Of a stretch of DNA of 64,000 bases, positions 21,871 to 29,851 are shown in pieces. The DNA lies in the NCBI GenBank assembly GCA_024233495.1, contig JACKPM010000002.1:255648-319647 (forward strand). The letters run 5' to 3'. The translations under genes and the position numbers were made by a program. This stretch comes from Chlamydiales bacterium. GTDB taxonomy: Bacteria; Chlamydiota; Chlamydiia; Chlamydiales; JAAKFR01. Every line of letters begins with the position of its first letter. Positions within the stretch are counted from its first letter, which is position 1. The notes beneath the pieces were generated by a model. The model was given only the letters and a program-made list of their open reading frames with translations, searched no databases and was not told where the DNA came from.

Positions 21871-22535
21871 TGGACTTAAAAATAAAAGACGTTGCGGAGC
21901 TTTTGAACATCTCGGAGACGACGGTGCGCCGTTGGCTTGCTGAGGGGAAGATCCCCGCCTATCGCCTCAATAGACAGTACCGCTTTAGCCGTCCTGAGAT
22001 TGAAGATTGGCTTCTGCGTCAAAAGCTTGATACTGCAGAAGAGGAGCACAAAACAGAGGTAGGTAACATGCAGTTTAGCCTCTACCGCGCGCTCTACCGT
22101 GGCTTTGTGCTCACGGATGTGGAAGGGTCAAGCAAAGAGGAAATCATTGGACATACGATGGAAGAGATGGCGCAAAAATTTGACCTCGATGCTGCTGTGC
22201 TCACGGACCTCTTCCTCGATAGGGAGAAGATGATGTCAACTGCTCTTGGTCATGGCGTTGCAGTGCCTCACACCCGCGACTTCTTACTCAACACACACTT
22301 CGATGTGGTCGTTACTGTCTATCCTAAGCTCCCCCTTGATTTCGCTGCGCTTGATGGGCAAAGCGTCCATACTCTTTTCTTCCTCTTTGCAAGCGATGAC
22401 CGTAACCATCTCAATCTTTTAGCTAAAGTAGCTCACCTCTGCTCTCATGAAAAAAGCCGTGCCTTTCTCCAGAGCAAACCAGGAAAAGAGCGGCTTCTAG
22501 AATTTGTTAAACACTGGGAAAGCGGACTTTCCTAA
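21870..22535 (+). CDS. ptsN2: MerR-like helix-turn-helix fused to an EIIA-Ntr domain
   Basis: The 221-residue protein joins two domains. Residues 1-55 form an excisionase/MerR-type DNA-binding domain (IKDVAELLNISETTVRRWLAEG and YRFSRPEIEDWLL). Residues about 70-221 are an EIIA domain with LGHGVAVPHTRDFLL around the phosphorylatable histidine. This suggests a transcription factor whose activity depends on PTS phosphorylation. A comparable ptsN_2 gene follows ptsN in C. trachomatis (CT291). It is the last gene of the accD operon. Confidence 0.9.
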   Translation: MDLKIKDVAELLNISETTVRRWLAEGKIPAYRLNRQYRFSRPEIEDWLLRQKLDTAEEEHKTEVGNMQFSLYRALYRGFVLTDVEGSSKEEIIGHTMEEMAQKFDLDAAVLTDLFLDREKMMSTALGHGVAVPHTRDFLLNTHFDVVVTVYPKLPLDFAALDGQSVHTLFFLFASDDRNHLNLLAKVAHLCSHEKSRAFLQSKPGKERLLEFVKHWESGLS

Positions 22536-22567
22536 GCATTAGGGTTGGGTTTGTTCGTGAAGGTATT

Positions 22568-22729
22568 TATAGTCAAATCGGATGAAAATTTTACAAATTC
22601 ATACCATTTGGTTTCACCAAAGATCGTGCTTGATCTCATAGACCATAAATGGTCTAAGTCGAACTTTGCGCTTACTTTGGCTTTGCCATCTGCCATGAAT
22701 TTGTAAAATTTTCATCCGATTTGACTATA
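22568..22729. repeat. MITE-like element, family 1, copy B (162 bp)
   Basis: The terminal inverted repeats begin TATAGTCAAATCGGATGAAA and are perfectly matched here. The interior matches copies A, C and D. It occupies most of the gap between ptsN2 and mnmA. The rest of the gap (22730-22851) contains a short AT-rich stretch serving as mnmA upstream region and nothing else I can identify with confidence. Confidence 0.87.
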
Positions 22730-22851
22730 ACTGAGTAATTCCTTCTTCTGCTGCCTCAATCGCTGACATGATCATGTTAGGATCTTCAAGCAATATATTA
22801 ATAATTTTAAGCGTTTGAGGTCTATGTAAATATCTGATAAACTAGGATGCT

Positions 22852-23895
22852 ATGAAAAAAGTCGTTGTCGGAATGTCTGGAGGTGTTGATTCCTCAGTTG
22901 TTGCTTATCTTCTTAAGAAGCAAGGATATGATGTGATTGGGCTTTTTATGAAGAATTGGGAGGATGAGGGATGTACCTCAGCCTCTGATTATGAAGATGT
23001 AGCCGCCGTTGCGGGGCAGCTGGAGATTCCGTTCTACACTGTCAACTTTGCAAAGGAGTACTGGGACCGTGTCTTTTCAAGGTGTCTCGAAGAGTATGAG
23101 GCAGGCTATACACCCAACCCTGATATTTGGTGTAATCAAGAGATCAAGTTTAAGTTGTTTTTCGAAAAGGCATTAGCTCTTGGCGCTGACTATTTGGCAA
23201 CCGGGCACTATTGCCGCACTGATGGAAAACGTCTCTTGCGTGGTGTTGATGAGAATAAGGATCAGAGCTACTTTCTTTACACTCTGAAGAATAGCGCTTT
23301 AGATCGTGTTCTATTCCCTTTAGGGGGGATGGAGAAGAGCGAAGTGCGCAAGATTGCTGAAGAAGCTGGGCTCGCAACAGCTGCAAAGCGAGATAGTACA
23401 GGGATTTGTTTTATCGGGAAGCGCAACTTTAAGGAGTTTTTGGCGCGCTATCTCCCCAAAAAAGCAGGCGTGTTTGAGACGCGGTGTGGAAAGGTTGTTG
23501 GTGAGCATGAGGGAGCACACTACTACACAATAGGACAAAGAAGGGGATTGGCAATTGGAGGGGCTGGTGAAGCGTGGTATGTGGTGGATAAAGAGATGGA
23601 GCGCAATGTTGTTATTGTGGAGCAGGGAGATCACAATCCCGAGCTCTTTTCTTCCTCGTTGAGCGCAACAGATGTGAGTTGGGTGGGTGGTATGCCTACT
23701 TTTCCTTTCAAGTGTACAGCAAAAATTCGGTACCGCTCTCCTGATGAGAGATGTGAGATTGTGTGTGAAGAAAATGGAAAGCTCATCGTACACTTTGAGA
23801 GCAAACAAAAAGCGATTACCCCTCGGCAGTCAGTTGTCTTCTATGATGGAGAGATCTGTTTAGGGGGTGCAATCATTGAGAAAACTTTGAGTTAA
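22852..23895 (+). CDS. mnmA: tRNA-specific 2-thiouridylase
   Basis: MnmA makes 2-thiouridine at the wobble position of tRNAs for Lys, Glu and Gln. The 347-residue protein starts with the PP-loop GMSGGVDSSV, followed by FMKNWEDEGCTSA, NPDIWCNQEIKF with the catalytic cysteine, ATGHYCR, DQSYFLYTL, and DSTGICFIGKRNFKEFL with the second cysteine. The C-terminal beta-barrel includes YYTIGQRRGLAIGG. All catalytic elements are present. It is separated from clpC by a repeat-rich gap. Confidence 0.96.
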   Translation: MKKVVVGMSGGVDSSVVAYLLKKQGYDVIGLFMKNWEDEGCTSASDYEDVAAVAGQLEIPFYTVNFAKEYWDRVFSRCLEEYEAGYTPNPDIWCNQEIKFKLFFEKALALGADYLATGHYCRTDGKRLLRGVDENKDQSYFLYTLKNSALDRVLFPLGGMEKSEVRKIAEEAGLATAAKRDSTGICFIGKRNFKEFLARYLPKKAGVFETRCGKVVGEHEGAHYYTIGQRRGLAIGGAGEAWYVVDKEMERNVVIVEQGDHNPELFSSSLSATDVSWVGGMPTFPFKCTAKIRYRSPDERCEIVCEENGKLIVHFESKQKAITPRQSVVFYDGEICLGGAIIEKTLS

Positions 23896-23906
23896 GTATG
23901 CATTAT

Positions 23907-24002
23907 GTTGAATAAGTCAATCTCTGGGGCATTGTCGAACCTTCCAAGCATTTAATCGGGGCAAAATCAGCCAAAAAGCCCTCAAAACTCGACTTATTCA
24001 AC
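23907..24002. repeat. Family 4 intergenic repeat, short copy
   Basis: The outer ends GTTGAATAAGTC and GACTTATTCAAC are perfect inverted complements. The right arm AGTTTTGAGGGCTTTTTGGC (minus strand) and the following GATTTTGCC match the larger copies at 31830, 35474 and 43236. The left arm is diverged. It is part of the repeat-filled gap between mnmA and the small gene at 24299. Confidence 0.65.
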
Positions 24003-24008
24003 AATGCC

Positions 24009-24029
24009 CTCGGACTTTGGAAACACAGC
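24009..24029 (+). repeat. 21-bp dispersed repeat, copy 1
   Basis: CTCGGACTTTGGAAACACAG plus one base recurs at 57170 in the same orientation and at 54457 inverted. It abuts a family 4 element here and lies near other repeats at the other sites. The function is unknown; it may be a scar of a larger element. Confidence 0.6.
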
Positions 24030-24038
24030 CAAGTATGT

Positions 24039-24200
24039 TATAGTCAAATAGGTTGAAAATTTTACAAATTCATACCATTTGGCTTCACCAAAGATTGCGC
24101 TCGTTCTCATAGACCATAAATGGTCTAAGTCGAACTCCGCGCTTACTTTGGCTTTGCCATCTGGTACGAATTTGTAAAATTTTCAACCTATTTGACTATA
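24039..24200. repeat. MITE-like element, family 1, copy C (162 bp)
   Basis: The terminal inverted repeats begin TATAGTCAAATAGGTTGAAA and are perfectly complementary at the right end. The interior matches copies A, B and D. It lies directly upstream of a strong hairpin and the small gene at 24299. Confidence 0.87.
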
Positions 24201-24208
24201 AGAGTTCA

Positions 24209-24267
24209 GATGTTGCCCATCTCTTTGCATTTTTTCGTGAAGAAAATGCAAAGATTTGTGTAACATC
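24209..24267. repeat. Long imperfect hairpin upstream of the small gene
   Basis: The two arms (about 25 bases each) pair imperfectly around the loop TTCGTGAAG. The inner stem CTTTGCATTTT/AAAATGCAAAG and the outer GATGTT/AACATC are perfect, separated by a few mismatches. It is placed about 30 bases before the ATG at 24299, so it could affect that gene as an mRNA structure or be a repeat relic. Confidence 0.5.
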
Positions 24268-24298
24268 TTTCGTTTTAAAATTAACCAAGAGAGGAAGT

Positions 24299-24601
24299 AT
24301 GAGAGTTACATTCTGCATTGATTGTGGACATTTTAGCACTGGATCGGCCCCTAGAGATGCTGAGCTGAAACTAGGTTTGAAAAAGGCGATCTTAGCATCG
24401 CCTCTTCTGAATGGGCGTTTTCACGGCGTTGCAGATATAAACTGGAGTGAGATGAGCAACTCATTCACTGTAAATGCGATCAATGACTTTGCTCACAAGT
24501 GTGACGATGTGGTCCATAGAAGCTTACAACCTAGCACCTCCCCCCGCCTTTCACGCAAGGGAGGTGATAGCTCAGGTGGCGGCGCACAAAAGGCGTCATG
24601 A
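24299..24601 (+). CDS. Hypothetical protein, 100 residues
   Basis: I do not recognise this protein. A fair ribosome binding site (AGAGAGGAAGT) precedes the ATG. The N terminus has MRVTFCIDCGHFSTG with a CxxC pair, followed by a mixed helical segment and a Ser/Gly-rich low-complexity tail (DSSGGGAQKAS). It converges with clpC and overlaps its stop by 6 bases. Support is the ribosome site and open frame only. Confidence 0.5.
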   Translation: MRVTFCIDCGHFSTGSAPRDAELKLGLKKAILASPLLNGRFHGVADINWSEMSNSFTVNAINDFAHKCDDVVHRSLQPSTSPRLSRKGGDSSGGGAQKAS

Positions 24602-27067
24602 CTTTTCGTCGACGAGGACGGCATCCTCGAGCTCTTCGAAGTCGAGCTTGTCGTCCTTGAGGCTGACGCGGTATCTCTGCCCATCGTGCGGGTTGCGGAT
24701 CAACTTCTCCGCAAGTGGATCTTCCACATACTGCTCAATCACGCGGCGTAGCGGTCGCGCTCCCATTTCAGGCACGTTTCCTAGCTTCACAAGGTAATCA
24801 ACAGCCTCTTCTGTAAGCTCGATGAAGATCTTATGCACACTAAGGCGCTTCTTCACTTTCTCAATTTCGAGGTGCACAATTTCATGCAACGCCTCTTCAT
24901 CCAGCGGTCTAAAAATCACTGTGCCATCAAGGCGGTTGATGAATTCGGGCTTGAAGTGCTTCTTCATCGCACCTTCAGTCTTCTCTTGAATTGTGGCGTA
25001 GTCGGGCATGCCCCCTTTGTTGGTAAAGCCAATTTCTGTTTGGCGGCGGATGAGGTCGGCTCCAAGGTTAGATGTCATGATGACAATGGCGTGACGGAAG
25101 TCGACTTTCCTTCCAAATGAGTCGGTAAGCCTTCCCTCTTCAAGAATTTGAAGAAGGAGGTCCATCACGTCGGGGTGTGCCTTCTCAATTTCATCAAAGA
25201 GCACGACGCAGTAGGGGCGCTGCCGCACACGCTCTGTAAGCTGGCCACCCTCTTCGTGCCCCACATATCCTGGAGGCGATCCAGTCATGCGGCTAATCGC
25301 AAACTTCTCCATGTACTCTGACATGTCGACTTGGATGAGCGCATCTTCTCCTCCATACATGTGAATTGCAAGGAGGCGCGCAAGGTGTGTTTTTCCCACG
25401 CCTGTTGGGCCAAGGAAGAGGAAGGAGCCTGTAGGACGGTTAGGATCTTTAATTCCTGTGCGTGCGCGGCGAATCGCGCGGCAAATAACGTTGACCGCAT
25501 CGTTTTGCCCAATAATTTGGCTGCGCAACGTCTCTTCCATTTTAAGAAGCTTGTGCGTCTCTTCTTCAGTAAGCTGAGTGACTGGGATGCCAGTTTGATT
25601 TGCCACAACAGCAGCAACCGCCTCTTCATCAACAGGCACTTGGTGCTCTTCCTTGTGGTTCTCCCACTCATTGCGAATTGCTTGCAGCTTCTCTCGTTCT
25701 TTCTTCTCTTCATCGCGTAGGCGTGCTGCTTTTTCGTACTCTTGTGTGCTGATCGCCTTCTCTTTGGCACGACGCGTCTCTTCGATTTTGGCTTCAAGTT
25801 TTGCAATATCTGAGGGTTGGCTCATAGTCGCAACACGCATACGCGCGCCAGCTTCATCAAGAAGGTCAATCGCTTTATCTGGCAAGAAACGGCCATGCAC
25901 ATAGCGGTCAGAAAGAACAGCTGCCTGCTCAAGCGCTTCATCAGTGATGGTAACGTTGTGGTGCTCCTCATACTTCTTCTTAAGCCCACGCAAAATCTCA
26001 ATTGTATCTTCCACACTTGGAGGTTGCACGATGATCTTTTGGAAGCGGCGCTCAAGAGCAGCGTCTTTTTCGATGTGTTTACGGTATTCATCAAGTGTTG
26101 TAGCGCCAATACACTGCAGCTCGCCACGTGAGAGAGCTGGCTTGAGGATATTTGAAGCGTCGATCGCGCCTTCAGCAGCTCCAGCACCCACAATCGTGTG
26201 CAGCTCGTCGATGAAAAGTAAGATGTTACCGTTCTTCTTGATCTCATCCATCACAGCTTTGATGCGCTCTTCGAACTGCCCTCTGTACTTTGTTCCTGCA
26301 ATCATGAGAGCAAGGTCGAGTGTAATGAGACGTTTTTTGCGCAAATTATCAGGTACCTCACCTTTTACAATCTTTTGCGCTAGTCCCTCTACAATCGCTG
26401 TTTTTCCTACGCCCGCTTCTCCAATAAGAACAGGGTTGTTCTTCCGTCGGCGGCACAAGATAAGAATAAGTCTTTCTACCTCTTCTGAGCGCCCAATGAC
26501 AGGATCGAGCTTCCCTTCACGGCTCATCTCTGTAAGATCGTAGCCGTAAGCGCGAAGAGCAGGAAGCTTCTCGCTGCCACTCTTTTCAGTTTTGGATGAG
26601 CCGCCACTTGAGGGGGGGAGTTGTAAATTGAAAGTTTCAAGCTCTTTGAGGACCTCTTTGCGAATCTCTTGAAGGTCGACGTTAAGATTTTCAAGAACTT
26701 GCGCAGCGACGCCATCAGTTTGGCGGAGCAAACCGAGGAGAAGGTGTTCAGTTCCCACATAGTTGTGGCCGAGGTTAGAAGCCTCTTCGTTAGCAAATTC
26801 GAAAACTTTTTTGACGCGCCCAGTGAGCGCTGGATCGCCATACACCTGAATTTCGGGGCCGTAGCCGACAAGGCGCTCCACCTCTTGCCGCACCGTTTCA
26901 AAGTCGAGGCCGAGATTGCGAAGCACGTTGACCGCAACTCCTTGCCCGAGCTTGAGCAGTCCCAAAAGGATGTGCTCCGTGCCCAAATAATTGTGATTGA
27001 GTCTCTGCGCCTCTTTTTTGGCGAGTTTGATAACTTGCTTTGCGCGATTTGTGAACTTGTCGAACAT
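24596..27067 (-). CDS. clpC: ATP-dependent Clp protease ATP-binding subunit ClpC
   Basis: ClpC is the AAA+ unfoldase partner of ClpP. The 823-residue protein has two Clp-N repeats (residues 1-145, NHNYLGTEHILLGLL and GHNYVGTEHLLLGLL), a first ATPase domain with GEAGVGKTAIVEGLA (about 216-230) and LLFIDELHTIVGAG, a UVR-type middle domain (EYEKAARLRDEEKKEREKLQ) and a second ATPase domain with GPTGVGKTHLARLLA and VVLFDEIEKAHPDV. The C-terminal domain ends in acidic residues. All nucleotide-binding motifs are intact. It diverges from lplA, as in C. trachomatis. Confidence 0.97.
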   Translation of the reverse strand: MFDKFTNRAKQVIKLAKKEAQRLNHNYLGTEHILLGLLKLGQGVAVNVLRNLGLDFETVRQEVERLVGYGPEIQVYGDPALTGRVKKVFEFANEEASNLGHNYVGTEHLLLGLLRQTDGVAAQVLENLNVDLQEIRKEVLKELETFNLQLPPSSGGSSKTEKSGSEKLPALRAYGYDLTEMSREGKLDPVIGRSEEVERLILILCRRRKNNPVLIGEAGVGKTAIVEGLAQKIVKGEVPDNLRKKRLITLDLALMIAGTKYRGQFEERIKAVMDEIKKNGNILLFIDELHTIVGAGAAEGAIDASNILKPALSRGELQCIGATTLDEYRKHIEKDAALERRFQKIIVQPPSVEDTIEILRGLKKKYEEHHNVTITDEALEQAAVLSDRYVHGRFLPDKAIDLLDEAGARMRVATMSQPSDIAKLEAKIEETRRAKEKAISTQEYEKAARLRDEEKKEREKLQAIRNEWENHKEEHQVPVDEEAVAAVVANQTGIPVTQLTEEETHKLLKMEETLRSQIIGQNDAVNVICRAIRRARTGIKDPNRPTGSFLFLGPTGVGKTHLARLLAIHMYGGEDALIQVDMSEYMEKFAISRMTGSPPGYVGHEEGGQLTERVRQRPYCVVLFDEIEKAHPDVMDLLLQILEEGRLTDSFGRKVDFRHAIVIMTSNLGADLIRRQTEIGFTNKGGMPDYATIQEKTEGAMKKHFKPEFINRLDGTVIFRPLDEEALHEIVHLEIEKVKKRLSVHKIFIELTEEAVDYLVKLGNVPEMGARPLRRVIEQYVEDPLAEKLIRNPHDGQRYRVSLKDDKLDFEELEDAVLVDEKS

Positions 27068-27206
27068 GCTCTTTCCCGTTTCTGATTAAAATAATCTATT
27101 TACTTAAGGTCGGTATATCTGGCAACTGATACTCTCATTTTCTCATCACTTTTCCTGAATTGCAACTGGAATTTTAATGCCTTTGACCTTAAAATACTGA
27201 CCCAAT

Positions 27207-27854
27207 ATGGAATGCGATATTATTGATACAGGAATGCGTACTGCGCGGGAGAATATGGAGCTTGACCGCGCTCTTTTGGGAGATTTGGAGCACACCCCTG
27301 TAATTATCCTGCATCTCTATGAGTGGGAGCGTCCAAGTGCTACCTACGGCCACTTCATTAAGCCAGAAGAGTACTTGAAAGAGAGTGATCTCGACTTGGC
27401 GCAAAGGCCGACAGGTGGAGGAATTGTCTTCCATACCACAGATTTTGCTTTTTCAGTTCTTGTTCCTAAATCACATCCCGCTTTTTCGGAAAATACGCTT
27501 GAGAACTACGCCTTTGTGAACAACAAAGTGATTGAAGCACTCGGGGGTGGGGAGCTGTTGCCTGTCGAACCTGAGCCTCTTGATGAGGCATCGAAGAGTT
27601 TTTGCATGGCTAAGCCCACTAAATACGATGTGATGATGGAGGGGAGAAAAGTAGGAGGCGCTGCACAAAGGCGTACGAAACACGGATACTTGCACCAAGG
27701 GACAATTTTCTTAGAGAGACCAAGCGACGCCTTTTTAGACTCAGTCCTTTTGGAAGGCACGCGTGTGCGTGAGGGCATGGCGCAAAACAGCTACCCGCTC
27801 AAACTCACCAAAGAAGAAGTGAAACAAAGACTAATCAAGGTATTTCAAGGATGA
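27207..27854 (+). CDS. lplA: Lipoate-protein ligase A family protein
   Basis: This 215-residue protein of the LplA/LipB/BirA fold attaches lipoate to proteins such as GcvH, which lies 4.7 kb downstream. It shows TPVIILHLYEWERPSATYGHF, the signature RPTGGGIVFH near residue 70 and KVGGAAQRRTKHGYLHQGTI with the conserved lysine for lipoyl-AMP. The C-terminal accessory domain of larger LplA proteins is absent, as in other chlamydial copies. It overlaps the next gene by 4 bases. Confidence 0.88.
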   Translation: MECDIIDTGMRTARENMELDRALLGDLEHTPVIILHLYEWERPSATYGHFIKPEEYLKESDLDLAQRPTGGGIVFHTTDFAFSVLVPKSHPAFSENTLENYAFVNNKVIEALGGGELLPVEPEPLDEASKSFCMAKPTKYDVMMEGRKVGGAAQRRTKHGYLHQGTIFLERPSDAFLDSVLLEGTRVREGMAQNSYPLKLTKEEVKQRLIKVFQG

Positions 27855-29191
27855 AAAAAGCACTTTTGGCCCTTCTGCTTTTCTGTGGAGTTTTAACTGC
27901 TGCAGACAACGACATTCTCATTTGTGAAAATGGAACTGAGATGCTCACTTGGGATCTGGAGTTCGTGAAAAGGGCAGAGCAGTCGATCGAGTTTGCTCCT
28001 TGCTTCTTTGGTGGAGGTGTAGCGCAAAGGTTGCTCTCAGCTTTTGAGGAGCGCCTAGAGGCATTTCCAGAGCTCAAAATACACATTTTGGCCAACCCTG
28101 TCTTGATGGAAGGTGAGGACAAAGCGCGCATCAACGAATTAGAGCGCGCTTATCCAGGGCGTTTCAATCTTGTTTGTGCAGAAAACGTCATGTCGACTGA
28201 TCCTATGATGGGGTCTGTCGATAACCACATTAAAATGTTCATTGTGGATGAGAAGTATTATGCAATGGGTGGGTCAAACTATGATGACATCGCTATTTCT
28301 GAAGGAACAATTGGAATTGAAGGGACGCCTATTGGGAAACCTGTTCCTGTCAGCTTACCCTCAGGCTCGCGTGACCAAGACTTTGTTGGAAGAGGCTCTT
28401 TAGCGAAGGAGTTGCGCCTTCTCTTTTTCCAAAACTACGCGCTTTGGGAACGCTTTCAAAAAGAGAACATTCTAGGTGAACTTAACCCAGCTAAGTTTGC
28501 GACAAGATGGTTTCCTGTTGATGCCGATCCTTTCGTGGAGTCGTTCGAGTCAGCTGACCTGATTGCACTAGAGCCCGGAGAACTTCAGCTCGTCTTTGGT
28601 GGGCCGCACCAAAAGCGCAATGCAATTACAGCTCAGTATGTGAGCCTGATCCAACAGGCGCAAAAGGAAGTCTACATTGCAAACCTCTACTATGTGCCAC
28701 CAAAAGGGATCTTTGATCTTATCAAAAGAGCGCATGTTCCGTTCACGATTGTTACCAATGGTGTGCGCAAAAATGCTCCTGCGTGCAACGACCTCTACTG
28801 CTGGGCAAACCGTGTGAACTATGTGCCCACACTGTATGGTCGCACTTTCAAGTTTTGGGAAAAGAGCAAGTGCAAAAATAGTCGCACTAATCACAATCGC
28901 CTTTTTGAATACGACGTGAAAAATGTGGTACTTCATAAAAAAGCGATGGTCATCGACGAAAAGATAGCTGTGATTGGGAGCTATAACCTTGGGGTAAAAA
29001 GTGACCAGTTCGACTATGAAATGATCGCTGTGATCAAATCGCCCAAAGCTGCGAAAGCAGTGAAGAAGGTGATTGAGCGCGACATCGAATTTTCAGCCTC
29101 CATCTCTCCTGGTGAGGCGAGAGGGTGGTACTTCGATCTGCAAACCGCCTACATGGGAGAACTACAGAAAAACTTCCACGGCTTTGTTTGA
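27851..29191 (+). CDS. Exported phospholipase-D-like protein
   Basis: The 446-residue protein has a signal peptide (MKKALLALLLFCGVLTAA) and two HKD motifs of the PLD superfamily: NHIKMFIVDEKYYAMGGSN at about residue 125, and VLHKKAMVIDEKIAVIGSYN at about 358. Both have the histidine, lysine and aspartate. PLD-type enzymes act on phospholipids or phosphodiesters. In C. trachomatis a PLD-like gene (CT284) also lies next to lplA. Export suggests action in the periplasm, outer membrane or host. Confidence 0.88.
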   Translation: MKKALLALLLFCGVLTAADNDILICENGTEMLTWDLEFVKRAEQSIEFAPCFFGGGVAQRLLSAFEERLEAFPELKIHILANPVLMEGEDKARINELERAYPGRFNLVCAENVMSTDPMMGSVDNHIKMFIVDEKYYAMGGSNYDDIAISEGTIGIEGTPIGKPVPVSLPSGSRDQDFVGRGSLAKELRLLFFQNYALWERFQKENILGELNPAKFATRWFPVDADPFVESFESADLIALEPGELQLVFGGPHQKRNAITAQYVSLIQQAQKEVYIANLYYVPPKGIFDLIKRAHVPFTIVTNGVRKNAPACNDLYCWANRVNYVPTLYGRTFKFWEKSKCKNSRTNHNRLFEYDVKNVVLHKKAMVIDEKIAVIGSYNLGVKSDQFDYEMIAVIKSPKAAKAVKKVIERDIEFSASISPGEARGWYFDLQTAYMGELQKNFHGFV

Positions 29192-29192
29192 T

Positions 29193-29813
29193 ATGACGGT
29201 AGATTTAGCAACTTGGGGAAAGAGTTTTTATCACGGAATCCAAGCAGGCTCTCATGTAGAAGCAGTGAGAGAAGTGAATATGCTTGCTGACCCCATACTC
29301 AGAGAGTTGGGTGCAGTGCTCGTGGGGTGTGCGTTTTGGAAAGAGTCCTCTCAACAATCGGTTCTTCTTTACAAGCAAGTGAAATCCGTATTCACGGTGC
29401 GGTACCTGCAGCATATCATTGGAGATGATGCGATTCCAATACTTTTCAAAGATCAAACTATTTGTTTAATTAGCATAAAATATAAAAATTTAAATCAGAT
29501 GGGGGACGTGGCTTTAGTACAAGGGGATGCTCTGACAGCGTTTAGGTGTTTTCAGGAAGCAGTTGAGGGGCATCGACTTGCATATGAGTGGGGCAAGTTG
29601 GCCCCAGCTGAAGTTTTACCGCGCACAATTCTTGCGCTAGAAAATGGGGTAAGGGCACTTGCCAATCTATATTCGGAGCCGATTGTATTGAAAGAGGTTG
29701 TCCAAGGTTTTTTAGCCCCTTTCATTCCCTTGTATCAAAAGGAAGGAGTTGGAAGAGGCAATATACGCTTTGGCGCTTTGTTGAGCGGTATGGTTTGCAG
29801 CAATAACTTCTAA
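29193..29813 (+). CDS. Hypothetical protein, 206 residues
   Basis: I start it at ATG 29193 (MTVDLATWGKSFYHGIQAG), two bases after the PLD gene stop; longer in-frame versions overlap that gene. The protein is largely helical, without signal peptide or clear membrane segment. Segments such as ALTAFRCFQEAVEGHRLAYEWG look like a tetratricopeptide-type helical pair, but I cannot establish repeats. The function is unknown; the position suggests co-transcription with the PLD gene. Confidence 0.6.
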   Translation: MTVDLATWGKSFYHGIQAGSHVEAVREVNMLADPILRELGAVLVGCAFWKESSQQSVLLYKQVKSVFTVRYLQHIIGDDAIPILFKDQTICLISIKYKNLNQMGDVALVQGDALTAFRCFQEAVEGHRLAYEWGKLAPAEVLPRTILALENGVRALANLYSEPIVLKEVVQGFLAPFIPLYQKEGVGRGNIRFGALLSGMVCSNNF

Positions 29814-29851
29814 GTAGAAATTTATTACACGTTATCCTAGGATAGATCCCT

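Noticed and set aside
22725..22838. Possible gene fragment on the minus strand ending in MITE copy B (LEDPNMIMSAIEAAEEGITQ)
   Set aside because: It looks protein-like but is under 40 codons, has no start signal and no recognisable parent; chance cannot be excluded.
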